DNA from: Prolixibacteraceae bacterium
Lineage (GTDB): Bacteria; Bacteroidota; Bacteroidia; Bacteroidales; Prolixibacteraceae
Reading direction: 5' to 3'
Length of the DNA stretch: 6,591 bases
Assembly: GCA_009782655.1 (NCBI GenBank)
Contig: WRIQ01000067.1
Coordinates: 1-6,591 of the forward strand
Shown: piece after piece, positions 1-6,435 of the stretch
Numbering within the stretch: position 1 is the stretch's first letter
Layout of the letters: each line of letters starts with the position of its first letter
Program-made: the position numbers and the translations under genes
Notes under the pieces: generated by a model
Seen by the model: only the letters and a program-made list of their open reading frames with translations
Database searches by the model: none
Told to the model about the DNA's origin: nothing

Positions 1-27
1 TTGAGAGTTGAGAACCAATTAAAAATT

Positions 28-70
28 AAGAATTGAATCGCTCCGCGCCTGATTCAATTTTCAATTCTCA
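28..70 (-). terminator. Hairpin downstream of hypD, probable transcription terminator
   Basis: A 9-bp perfect inverted repeat (AATTGAATC at 31-39 and GATTCAATT at 51-59) encloses an 11-nt GC-rich loop. It begins about 20 nt after the hypD stop codon. Read on the minus strand, the stem is followed by a T/A-rich tract (CTTAATTTTTAATT), so it resembles a weak Rho-independent terminator. The surrounding bases (GAGAATTGAA and TTGAGAACCAATT) form a looser outer palindrome, so it may instead be a member of an AT-rich dispersed palindrome family. The window ends here, so the downstream neighbour is unknown. Confidence 0.5.
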
Positions 71-77
71 GTGAGAC

Positions 78-2441
78 TCATGCGCCCTCATGTTCTGTAC
101 GCTTGATAATTTCATTTTGGAGGTCTTCACCCAAATCATTGAAATAGTCGCTATAACCGGCAACGCGCACAATCAGGTTTTTATATTTTTCGGGATGTTT
201 CTGCGCATCGCGAAGCGTGTCGGCAGTAACCACGTTGAACTGGATATGATGGCCATTCAAGCGGAAATAGCTGCGCACCAAACCCGAAATTTTGCGAATG
301 GCCGTTTCGTCTTCGAAAAACGAAGGGCTGAACTTTTGATTCAGCAACGTGCCGCCAGTATGTAAATGGTCGATTTTGGCAGCCGATTTCACCACCGAAG
401 TGGGGCCTTTCCTGTCGGCTCCCTGCACGGGCGAAATACCTTCCGACACAGGCGTTTTCGATTTGCGCCCGTCGGGGCTGGCATGCATCACACTACCGAA
501 ATAAACGTGACAGGTGGTAGGCAGCAAGTTGATGCGGTATTGCGCGCCGCGTGGACTGGTATGGCCACTCACTGCGTCGTGATAGATATTGAAAACATCG
601 ACCAGTTGAGCATCAGCAAAATCATCATCGTTGCCATATTTTGGGGTTTTGTAAAGCAATCGGTAGAGCAACTCGTCGTTCCCTGCAAAATTATCTTCCA
701 GCATTTTTACAAAATCGGGCAAAGTGATAGCTCCGTCTTCAAAAACCAACTTTTTCAATGCGGTGAGCGAATCGGTGATGGTTCCCATTCCCACGCCCTG
801 AATGTAGTTGGTGTTGTAGCGTGCGCCTCCCTGTATATAATCCATGCCGCGTGCCACGCAATCGTCGATGATCAGCGACAGGAAAGGCGTTGGCATATGC
901 GACATGAAAATTCTTTCAATCACATTGTTTCCCCTGATTTTCACATCGACAAAATGTTGCACCTGCTTTTGGAATGCCGCCAGCAATGCCTCATACGATT
1001 TCAATTCCGAAGCGTTGCCTGTGTGCAATCCGATTTGGTTTCCGGTTCGCGTGTCGAAACCGTCGTGCAGCGTTACTTCCAGAATTTTGGGCAGGTTGAA
1101 ATAGCCGCACAAAATGTAACTTTCCGTGCCGAAAGCGCCGCTCTCAACACAACCGCTGGCCCCTCCGTTGCGTGCGTCTTCCACATCTTTACCCTGATTT
1201 ACCAGTTCCTGCACAATAGCGTCGGTGTTAAAAATCGACGGCTGCCCGAATCCTGTTTTGGTGATTTTCACAGCGCGGTCGATAAAACTGTCGGGATTCT
1301 GACGGCTTAACTGCACCATGGAACCGGGCTGCAACAAACGCATCTCTTCAATCACATCCAACAAAATGAAGGTCATTTCATTAACGGCGTTCTTTCCATC
1401 CGACGTTAATCCGCCCAGATTTATCAGGCAGAAATCGGTGTAGGTATTACTCTCTTCGGCCGTTACGCCTATTTTTGGCGGCGACGGATGGTTGTTGAAT
1501 TTTATCCAGAACGATTGCAGCAACTCAACGGCAAATTCGCGGGTCAGGGAACCCGCTTCGATTTCGGCTTTGTAAAAGGGATAAAGATGCTGGTCGAGCC
1601 GCCCCGGATTGAACGAATCCCACGGATTCAACTCGGTGACAACGCCCAGATGCACAAACCAGTAATGCTGCAAAACCTCATGAAAGGTGGTTGGGGCATG
1701 CGCCGGAACACGACGACAGACGCGCGCCATTTCCGTCATTTCTCTTTTTCTTTTTTCGTCTGTTTCGGTCTGCGCTAACTGTTCCAGTTTTTCGGCATGG
1801 CGCTCGGCGAAACCGATGGCGGCCTGCGCTGCTATCTTCATGGCTTTCAGCTCTTCCAACTTGTCGTAAGCCTGTGCATCGTTTATCCTGTCGATGGCGG
1901 CCGCGCTTTCTTCAATATCGTTCATTATCTCGAACATTCCTTTTTGAAAGATTTTGTAGCCTGCAACCGTATGCCCGGGGGCACGCTGCTCCATAAACTC
2001 GGTGAAAATGCCGGCTTCGTATGCATCGTGCCATGCGGACGTCATGGCTTCCATAATCCTATCGCGATTGGAGCGGCCTTTCCAAAACGGAATGATGGTT
2101 TTTTCGTAATCGGCACGGGTTTGCTCGTCGACACGAAACCAAACCTTTTCGCGCAAATTGAGAATATCGAGGTCATCCAACGAGTGAACGGTAATTTCGG
2201 GATAGGTGGGCGTAGCTTTGGGGGCAGGGCCGCGCTCACCCACAATCAGCTCGTCGTCGTTGATGCAAATGGCTTTGTTCATCAACAGATAATCGAATGA
2301 TTTGGCGCGTTGCACGGGAATGGAGTCGCCAAATGCCGCGTGGTTTTTATAAAATTCGGTCATCAACAATGCCCGTTCCGACGAAATTTTGTTGACGGCG
2401 TCAAGGCTCTGATTTCTTAATTTTGCTATTCTGGGCGTCAT
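78..2441 (-). CDS. hypD: Glycyl radical enzyme, trans-4-hydroxy-L-proline dehydratase
   Basis: This enzyme is predicted to dehydrate trans-4-hydroxy-L-proline to (S)-1-pyrroline-5-carboxylate by radical chemistry in the anaerobic cytoplasm. The 787 residues match the usual family length. A PFL-type barrel fills about residues 15-640, and the C-terminal glycyl radical domain carries RVAGYSD with the radical glycine at Gly762. The catalytic loop GCVESG gives Cys431 (thiyl radical) and Glu433. Compared from memory with Clostridioides difficile HypD, known active-site residues recur at a constant offset of three: Phe149, His157 (RAPGHTV), Asp275 (NPWDSF), Ser331, Tyr447 and Thr642. This separates it from pyruvate formate-lyase, choline lyase and diol dehydratases. 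The start is an ATG with an AT-rich leader, 28 bp after the activase stop, so the two form an operon. No proC is present in the window. The family call is near certain; the substrate rests on the residue match. Confidence 0.88.
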   Translation of the reverse strand: MTPRIAKLRNQSLDAVNKISSERALLMTEFYKNHAAFGDSIPVQRAKSFDYLLMNKAICINDDELIVGERGPAPKATPTYPEITVHSLDDLDILNLREKVWFRVDEQTRADYEKTIIPFWKGRSNRDRIMEAMTSAWHDAYEAGIFTEFMEQRAPGHTVAGYKIFQKGMFEIMNDIEESAAAIDRINDAQAYDKLEELKAMKIAAQAAIGFAERHAEKLEQLAQTETDEKRKREMTEMARVCRRVPAHAPTTFHEVLQHYWFVHLGVVTELNPWDSFNPGRLDQHLYPFYKAEIEAGSLTREFAVELLQSFWIKFNNHPSPPKIGVTAEESNTYTDFCLINLGGLTSDGKNAVNEMTFILLDVIEEMRLLQPGSMVQLSRQNPDSFIDRAVKITKTGFGQPSIFNTDAIVQELVNQGKDVEDARNGGASGCVESGAFGTESYILCGYFNLPKILEVTLHDGFDTRTGNQIGLHTGNASELKSYEALLAAFQKQVQHFVDVKIRGNNVIERIFMSHMPTPFLSLIIDDCVARGMDYIQGGARYNTNYIQGVGMGTITDSLTALKKLVFEDGAITLPDFVKMLEDNFAGNDELLYRLLYKTPKYGNDDDFADAQLVDVFNIYHDAVSGHTSPRGAQYRINLLPTTCHVYFGSVMHASPDGRKSKTPVSEGISPVQGADRKGPTSVVKSAAKIDHLHTGGTLLNQKFSPSFFEDETAIRKISGLVRSYFRLNGHHIQFNVVTADTLRDAQKHPEKYKNLIVRVAGYSDYFNDLGEDLQNEIIKRTEHEGA

Positions 2442-2469
2442 ATTTTTAGTTTTTATTGAGATTTATCCA

Positions 2470-3303
2470 TCATCCGCCAATATGGGTTTCATATCCTGCG
2501 GTTTCAAATTGTTGTTTTACAACGAACAGTTCCTCTTTGGGCAACGATTTCAGCGTTTCGAAGCGGTTTGCCATACCAAAACGGCGATATTTGTGCGACG
2601 CCATATTGTGATAGGGCAACAAATCGACGCTGCGCACGGGCGAAGGCAATTTGTCAAGGAAAGACAAAATTCCGCTTATATTTTCGTCTGTAAACGTCAC
2701 TTGGGGAATCATGGGAATGCGAATGCGAATACACTTATTTTCAGCAGACAATCGAATCAGGTTTTCCAAAATCAATTTGTTGGAACAGCCTGTGAACCGT
2801 TGGTGCAAATCATCGTCTATCAACTTCAAATCATAGAGAAATAAATCGGTGGGGGGAATCATTTCCTCAAAATTTTTCCAAGGCGCAAATCCCGATGTAT
2901 CAACAGCCGTGTGCATATTTTCCTGCTTGCACAACGAAAGCGCCTCGGCCAAAAACTCGTGCTGCATAAGCGGTTCACCGCCCGAAAAGGTAACTCCGCC
3001 GCCCGATTCTTCCATGAAAACTCGATCCTTGCAAAATTCGGCAATCAACTCCCCGGGCATGACGACTTGCCCAACAACTTCGTCGTCCGTAAAAATTTTA
3101 TCGCCTGTTTTCACATTTTTCGAAACCGTACAAATTACAGGATCGATGCTTTCGGGATTATGGCACCACAGACAAACCAGCGGACAGCCTTTCAGAAAAA
3201 CTGTTACCCGAATGCCCGGCCCGTCGTGCACCGCAAAACGCTTGATATCAAAGATGACTCCCTGCAATTCTATTAATTTATTATTCAACGATTTCCGTTT
3301 CAA
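2470..3303 (-). CDS. Radical-SAM glycyl radical enzyme activase (HypD activase)
   Basis: This protein should install the glycyl radical on Gly762 of the adjacent HypD, using S-adenosylmethionine and a [4Fe-4S] cluster. It shows the radical-SAM motif CX3CX2C (Cys40, Cys44, Cys47) within GCPLVCLWCHNPES, preceded by the activase signature HDGPGIR. The SAM-binding stretch SGGGVTFSGGEP follows at 100-111, then DTSG at 135, YDLK at 157 and LLPYH at 228. Between Cys47 and the GGE motif there are no paired cysteines, so the two-cluster ferredoxin insertion common in activases of this type is missing. The frame has no ATG. It opens with TTG at 3303, and TTG at 3267 (giving M-Q-G-V-I-F-D) fits the usual N-terminus of the family better. 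A TATTTTTG sequence at 3308-3301 resembles a -7 box but has no -33 partner. Placed directly before hypD, it is almost certainly that enzyme's activase. Confidence 0.9.
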   Translation of the reverse strand: MKRKSLNNKLIELQGVIFDIKRFAVHDGPGIRVTVFLKGCPLVCLWCHNPESIDPVICTVSKNVKTGDKIFTDDEVVGQVVMPGELIAEFCKDRVFMEESGGGVTFSGGEPLMQHEFLAEALSLCKQENMHTAVDTSGFAPWKNFEEMIPPTDLFLYDLKLIDDDLHQRFTGCSNKLILENLIRLSAENKCIRIRIPMIPQVTFTDENISGILSFLDKLPSPVRSVDLLPYHNMASHKYRRFGMANRFETLKSLPKEELFVVKQQFETAGYETHIGG

Positions 3304-3422
3304 AAATAGAAAAACGAAAACAGAAACCGACTGATGAAACGCATTTTTACTCGTTTTCGCAATCAGTATTTTTTATTACCAGTTGATTTAATCTATAAAT
3401 AATTATAAGTTCAATTAAACTA

Positions 3423-3443
3423 CTTTCGGCTTTGAGCCGAAAG
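3423..3443. repeat. Perfect 9-bp inverted repeat with 3-nt loop
   Basis: CTTTCGGCT (3423-3431) and AGCCGAAAG (3435-3443) are exact reverse complements around a TTG loop. No T-run follows on the minus strand, so it is not a standard Rho-independent terminator. It could end peptidase read-through, mark a dispersed repeat family, or act as a protein-binding palindrome upstream of the activase. Confidence 0.75.
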
Positions 3444-3448
3444 ATTTG

Positions 3449-3468
3449 AGTTCGGCTGAAGCCGACTT
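3449..3468. repeat. Second inverted repeat sharing the TCGGCT/AGCCGA core
   Basis: TCGGCT (3452-3457) and AGCCGA (3460-3465) pair around a 2-nt spacer, and the stem can be lengthened by AGT/ACT if one base is bulged. The core repeats that of the hairpin at 3423-3443 eight bases away, so the two form a tandem pair of related palindromes. Confidence 0.65.
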
Positions 3469-3489
3469 AAGAAAAGCGCCGCCACAGAA

Positions 3490-3580
3490 CATCCCGTTAA
3501 GGATGCAAAAACATAATGATACCGTATTTTCTAAAGATAGAAGCATTCCTAACGGAATGCGGTTTCAATGTTCTATCATT
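3490..3580. repeat. REP-like cluster of nested palindromes
   Basis: Three inverted repeats lie together. CATCC/GGATG (3490-3494, 3501-3505) encloses CGTTAA. GCATTCC/GGAATGC (3543-3549, 3554-3560) encloses TAAC. AATGATA/TATCATT (3515-3521, 3574-3580) flanks the second hairpin at a distance. The two small hairpins are variants of one design, a CATYCC stem with a TAAC or GTTAA loop. From memory, similar palindromes recur in Bacteroidetes intergenic regions. A dispersed REP-type element is an inference that needs a genome copy count. Confidence 0.5.
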
Positions 3581-3647
3581 ACACTAAAGTCTTCGCTTGA
3601 AGGCGAGGGATTTTCCCCCAGATTGATATATTAAATATGCGATAATT

Positions 3648-5021
3648 TTAGCGCAATGCTTCCACCTCTTCGGCTGTGAGGGGAATTTTCTTTCCCAGCC
3701 TTCGCGCTCCGGTTTCGGTGATAAGGAAATCTTCTTCGTTGCGCAAACCTCCAAAATTTCGGTATGCTTCGAGTTTTTCGTAATTGATGAACTGCGCGAA
3801 CCGCTTTTCTTTCTTCCAAAGGTCGATCAATTCGGGAATGAAATAGATTCCGGGTTCGATGGTGAGGACAAATCCGGGTTCCAGTTTGCGGGCGAGACGC
3901 AGCGATTTACGCCCGAACTGCGTACTTTTTGGCGCTCCGTCGTAACCGACCCACACTTCGCCGAGGTTTTCCATGTCGTGCACATCGAGGCCCATCATGT
4001 GTCCCAGTCCGCAGGGGAAAAACATGGCATGTGCACCCTCCCGCACCGCTTCGGCCGCGTCGCCGCGCATAACGCCCAGCGATTTCATTCCTTCGCAGAT
4101 TATCGTTGCCGAGAGATCGTACACATCGCTGAAAAAAACGCCCGGACGCAATGCTTCCACAGCCGCCATGTGCGATGCCACCTGAATATCGTATATCTCT
4201 TTTTGGCACGTTGAGAATTTTTTTCCCGCCGGAATGGTCGACGACATGTCGCCGCAATAGCCCGTCATGGTCTCTGCTCCGGCATCAACCAGAAACATGT
4301 CGCCTTCTTTAACCGTATTGCCATGATAGTGGTTATGCAGCGTTTGTCCGTTAACGGTAGCGATAGTCGGGAAGGCCAGCCTGCCACCCTGCGCCAACGC
4401 AATTTCCGACAAAAGGGCTGCAATTTCATACTCTTTCATGCCAATGCGAACTGCCTTTACGGCAGCAATGTGCATGTCGGCCGTGATGTCGCAGGCTTTT
4501 TCAATTTCGGCAATTTCTTCCGGCAATTTGTAGTTGCGCTGCGCCACTACAGCCTTAATGAAATCGACCGAAGATTCCTGTTTTGCAGCATCGACGCCCA
4601 ACAGGTTCATCAGTTTCAGCTTATGTTCAGGGCGATAGGCCGGTAGAAAGTGAATTTTTTGTCCCTTTGACTGCGCCTTTTCCAAATAGGCCGACAAATT
4701 TTTGATAGGCATACTCGACTGAATACCAATCAAATCGCTCTTCTCGCGAATGGAAGGTTGCGTTCCCATCCACACAATGTGGTCGATAGAAAGATCGTCG
4801 CCGAAAATTATCTCCTTGTCTTCGTCAACGTCGATTACGGCATACAATCCGGCATACGACAATCCGAAGAAATAGAGGAAAGTGGAATCCTGACGAAAAT
4901 CGTAGGTGTTATCCTCATAATTCATTGCACATTCGTCGTTGCCGATAAATAGCAAAATGCCCGAACCTGTCGACTGCTTCAACAGGTTTCTGCGTTTGAT
5001 ATAGGTTTCTTTTGAAAACAT
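3648..5021 (-). CDS. pepP: Xaa-Pro aminopeptidase (aminopeptidase P, M24B)
   Basis: This is a two-metal (usually Mn) peptidase that removes the N-terminal residue from peptides with proline at position two; related enzymes also cleave X-Hyp bonds. At 457 residues it is close to E. coli PepP. An aminopeptidase-P N-terminal domain covers about 3-140, and the pita-bread M24 domain about 170-440. All five metal ligands are visible: Asp246 (VDAGAE), Asp258 (YCGDMS), His341 (GLGHMMG), Glu389 (TIEPG) and Glu429 (GGLRNEED). Accessory histidines are His229 (TLHNH) and His348 (DVHD). There is no signal peptide, so it acts in the cytoplasm on imported peptides. The start is an ATG with an A/T-rich leader. 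It lies 344 bp upstream of the activase-hypD pair on the same strand, which suggests a proline/hydroxyproline peptide pathway. A dipeptide-specific prolidase is the main alternative. Confidence 0.9.
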   Translation of the reverse strand: MFSKETYIKRRNLLKQSTGSGILLFIGNDECAMNYEDNTYDFRQDSTFLYFFGLSYAGLYAVIDVDEDKEIIFGDDLSIDHIVWMGTQPSIREKSDLIGIQSSMPIKNLSAYLEKAQSKGQKIHFLPAYRPEHKLKLMNLLGVDAAKQESSVDFIKAVVAQRNYKLPEEIAEIEKACDITADMHIAAVKAVRIGMKEYEIAALLSEIALAQGGRLAFPTIATVNGQTLHNHYHGNTVKEGDMFLVDAGAETMTGYCGDMSSTIPAGKKFSTCQKEIYDIQVASHMAAVEALRPGVFFSDVYDLSATIICEGMKSLGVMRGDAAEAVREGAHAMFFPCGLGHMMGLDVHDMENLGEVWVGYDGAPKSTQFGRKSLRLARKLEPGFVLTIEPGIYFIPELIDLWKKEKRFAQFINYEKLEAYRNFGGLRNEEDFLITETGARRLGKKIPLTAEEVEALR

Positions 5022-5090
5022 ATTTTTATGATTTTTAAATAGATAGACTTCATACTTTTTTCTTTTATGCCTGAACCGCCCGCATTCTCA

Positions 5091-5582
5091 TTATTGTTTT
5101 GTCTGGCGTTGTACTGACTTTTCAATAAATTCTCTACTCAAGCCTGTCAATTTAGAAATTTCATCGATGGTGTTCCCTTGTTTGTATAGCCGAAACGACA
5201 AATGTTCTAATGTTTCGCCAATCTCAATGATATTCTTGTCGGGGTCATAAAATTTCACACCGAGTTGTTTCCAAGGGGCTTCTTGAAGTTCGTGTATAAA
5301 TTCAACTTTTTCGGTTATCAATTTTTCAACAATTTGTTCCACATTGTCGTATTCAAAGTAAAGTTCAAAATTGTTGCCGCCAACAACAACCTCTTTATTG
5401 TCAATCAGCATTCTGAAATGAGGTCGCAAGTGAATCGAAAATCCTCCAAATGAAACATTTTCGCCATAATCGGCTTCAACTTTTTGTCCCAATACATTTT
5501 CGTAAAAACTTCGCGACCTTTTAATGTCCGCAACTGTTATCAGAGAACCCATAAATTTTATTGTTCCTGTTTCTTTGTCCAT
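5091..5582 (-). CDS. VOC/glyoxalase-fold protein with C-terminal helix-turn-helix-like tail
   Basis: The open frame reaches a TTG at 5603, but I prefer the ATG at 5582 (163 residues). That start puts GSLITVADIKRSRSFYENVLG, a typical opening of a vicinal oxygen chelate (VOC) repeat, about ten residues in. The VOC fold covers about residues 9-124, with FELYFEY (Glu73) and NIIEIGE (Glu120) in positions where family members hold metal or substrate. The first ligand position, often His, is Val17, so lactoylglutathione lyase activity is unlikely. After the fold, residues 129-157 read like a small helix-turn-helix (TIDEISKLTGLSREFIEKSV), suggesting binding or regulation rather than plain catalysis. 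The gene is more AT-rich than region 1. It sits 131 bp after a promoter-bearing repeat and 69 bp before pepP, so read-through into pepP is possible. The substrate is unknown. Confidence 0.75.
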   Translation of the reverse strand: MDKETGTIKFMGSLITVADIKRSRSFYENVLGQKVEADYGENVSFGGFSIHLRPHFRMLIDNKEVVVGGNNFELYFEYDNVEQIVEKLITEKVEFIHELQEAPWKQLGVKFYDPDKNIIEIGETLEHLSFRLYKQGNTIDEISKLTGLSREFIEKSVQRQTKQ

Positions 5583-5662
5583 ATGCTTATTTTCAAATTT
5601 CAATGTTCTCTCATTGTCCGTTTATATTTTCTTCATTGTCGCACCGCGCTTTCGCCGCTCGT

Positions 5663-5790
5663 GTGCAACGGATCGCACGCTTTGCGCAGCGGGGGACTCA
5701 TTCAACTTGCCACAAAGGTACAAAACTTCCTTTTACCGCCAAACTGGCGAACCGTTACATCCCCCGCTTGCGAGAAACCGACAATTGTGC
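5663..5790 (-). repeat. Promoter-bearing palindromic repeat, copy 1 (attC-like)
   Basis: This pairs with the copy at 6436-6561. Positions 5687-5759 are identical to 6459-6531 over 73 bp, and after one extra T here 5761-5781 matches 6532-6552. AGCGGGGGA (5688-5696) pairs with TCCCCCGCT (5760-5768), and with one bulge the stem extends to CGCA/TGCG. An inner hairpin CGCCA-AAC-TGGCG lies at 5737-5749. The outer ends read, on the minus strand, GCACAAT (5790-5784) and GTTGCAC (5669-5663), placed like the R boxes of integron attC sites but fitting the consensus imperfectly. It begins about 30 nt after the upstream reading frame's stop and precedes the VOC gene. Confidence 0.85.
5713..5743 (-). promoter_or_regulatory. 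Bacteroidetes-type promoter inside repeat copy 1
   Basis: On the minus strand, TTTG (5743-5740) is followed after 19 nt by TACCTTTG (5720-5713). This is an exact fit to the Bacteroidetes sigma-ABfr consensus of a -33 TTTG and a -7 TAnnTTTG. Transcription would start near 5706 and give a leader of about 125 nt before the VOC gene's ATG at 5582. Both boxes lie within the 73 bp conserved exactly between the repeats. Confidence 0.7.
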
Positions 5791-5820
5791 TCTGGCACTA
5801 TATTTTCAAATACCGTCACT

Positions 5821-6045
5821 TTATGTTAATGGGTATTCATTGGATCGAATACCCATCCATATTCCAATCGGTGCTAAAAGCGACAATAAAAGCAATATGA
5901 ATCCGTAATAAGCCCCGAACATTCCCTGTCCAAGCCATAGATAACCAATTTTTATTACGCCGGGCATGGAAAGCAAAGCGCATAAAATTGAGTACACGAA
6001 AACAGGGATATTATTTTTTATCTGCGATGTAGATGTGTACTTTAT
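5821..6045 (-). CDS. Reading frame with two membrane segments, in -1 frame after the zinc protein
   Basis: A 74-codon frame ending in TAA (5823-5821) overlaps the end of the zinc-protein gene and has no ATG near its beginning. Its translation carries two hydrophobic segments, about residues 12-38 (IPVFVYSILCALLSMPGV onward) and 43-66 (FGAYYGFILLLLSLLAPIGI). A short polar tail RSNEYPLT follows. This is unlike chance translation of noncoding DNA. It joins the upstream frame exactly by a -1 slip on the A7 run at 6045-6051, giving a 179-residue zinc-ribbon plus membrane-anchor protein. Alternatives are an independent small gene from GTG 5997 (58 residues) or ATG 5967 (48 residues), or the broken half of a pseudogene. 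I favour one original gene, either frameshifted or programmed. Confidence 0.5.
   Translation of the reverse strand: MKYTSTSQIKNNIPVFVYSILCALLSMPGVIKIGYLWLGQGMFGAYYGFILLLLSLLAPIGIWMGIRSNEYPLT
5829..5856 (-). repeat. Perfect 10-bp inverted repeat at the end of the membrane-segment frame
   Basis: ATGGGTATTC (5829-5838) and GAATACCCAT (5847-5856) are exact reverse complements around an 8-nt loop. The structure covers the last codons of the 5821-6045 frame and ends just before its stop. No T-run follows on the minus strand, so an RNA-stabilising or terminator-like hairpin, or a protein-binding site, are all possible. Confidence 0.6.
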
Positions 6046-6359
6046 TTTTTTGTTAAACCATATCTCATTTCTGCCTGCCTTAATAAATCTGAATAATCAT
6101 CTTTTCCGGCTAACTCAAAGATTGTATATTGGTCACATGCCGGGCAAAGTTGTCCATCTCGGCTTGAAGCGGAATGTTTTGGCATTTTTCTTTTGCAACC
6201 ATCACAAATAATTGTGCCGCATCTCACACAAGTTAATGCAAGTGGATTCTCGCTTTTATTCATCGGGTCCGTAGCAACTATTGTCTTATACAACACAATA
6301 TCGTTACGGCTACATACTTTACAAATTAATTCATTCATTTTCTTCAATTTTTGCTCCAT
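6042..6359 (-). CDS. Small Cys8 zinc-binding protein, function unknown
   Basis: I do not recognise a named family. From the ATG at 6359 the product has 105 residues with four CXXC knuckles: Cys13/16, Cys44/47, Cys52/55 and Cys72/75. Eight evenly paired cysteines suggest two zinc ions, either as two ribbons or as a RING-like cross-brace (spacings between pairs of 27, 4 and 16). The C-terminal part, about 86-103 (DDYSDLLRQAEMRYGL), is likely helical. A second ATG at 6338 (Met8) is also possible. The gene ends AAA AAA TAA on a seven-A run, and a -1 slip there continues into a frame with two membrane helices, suggesting a membrane-anchored zinc protein. It lies between the two promoter-bearing repeats, 126 bp after the promoter in repeat 2, as a one-gene cassette. 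Confidence 0.72.
   Translation of the reverse strand: MEQKLKKMNELICKVCSRNDIVLYKTIVATDPMNKSENPLALTCVRCGTIICDGCKRKMPKHSASSRDGQLCPACDQYTIFELAGKDDYSDLLRQAEMRYGLTKK
6045..6051 (-). other. A7 slippery heptamer (A AAA AAA) before the zinc-protein stop
   Basis: On the minus strand the zinc-protein frame reads ACA AAA AAA TAA. The A_AAA_AAA heptamer in that phase is a classic -1 frameshift site, and the -1 frame stays open for 74 codons. I see no strong downstream hairpin. A purine-rich AAGGCAGG lies roughly 25 nt upstream, farther than in known stimulators. One extra A would also fuse the frames, so an assembly error or mutation must be considered. Confidence 0.5.
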
Positions 6360-6435
6360 GTGGAACGGTTTATACTAATTTCGACTAACTTTCATTTTTT
6401 TCAATTCATTGTCCATTGCACTGTCGCCCGCTTGC

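Larger units (their letters stand above)
3304..3647. other. Palindrome-rich intergenic region between peptidase and activase genes
   Basis: This 344-bp gap holds no convincing gene. It contains the 3' untranslated region of the peptidase gene, several short inverted repeats (listed separately) and, nearest the activase, an AT-rich stretch (about 3304-3420) that should contain the promoter of the activase-hypD operon. I found no full TTTG/TAnnTTTG pair in that stretch. A 62-codon frame crosses the repeats on the plus strand, but its translation follows the palindromes and looks spurious. Confidence 0.6.

Noticed and set aside
366..1310. Plus-strand open frame of 314 codons, with several overlapping shorter plus-strand frames across 78-3300
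   Set aside because: It lies wholly inside hypD on the opposite strand, has no recognisable domain, and is explained by codon bias of the real minus-strand gene.
78..2441. Pyruvate formate-lyase, choline TMA-lyase or glycerol/propanediol dehydratase
   Set aside because: PFL carries two adjacent cysteines, absent here (GCVESG). The residue set around His157, Asp275 and Ser331 matches HypD rather than the diol or choline enzymes.
3300..3344. Minus-strand 14-codon Phe-rich mini-ORF (ATG 3344, TGA 3302-3300) overlapping the TTG start of the activase
   Set aside because: It could be a leader peptide, but a T-rich leader yields phenylalanine codons by chance and no attenuator structure is visible.
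3446..3634. Plus-strand 62-codon frame in the pepP-activase gap
   Set aside because: Its translation follows the palindromic repeats, it has no leader or domain, and it is the kind of spurious ORF that repeat families generate.
5484..5908. Plus-strand frames across repeat copy 1, and a similar one at 6351-6575 across copy 2
   Set aside because: The two translations share a stretch only because the DNA repeat is shared, and they run antisense to the better supported minus-strand genes.
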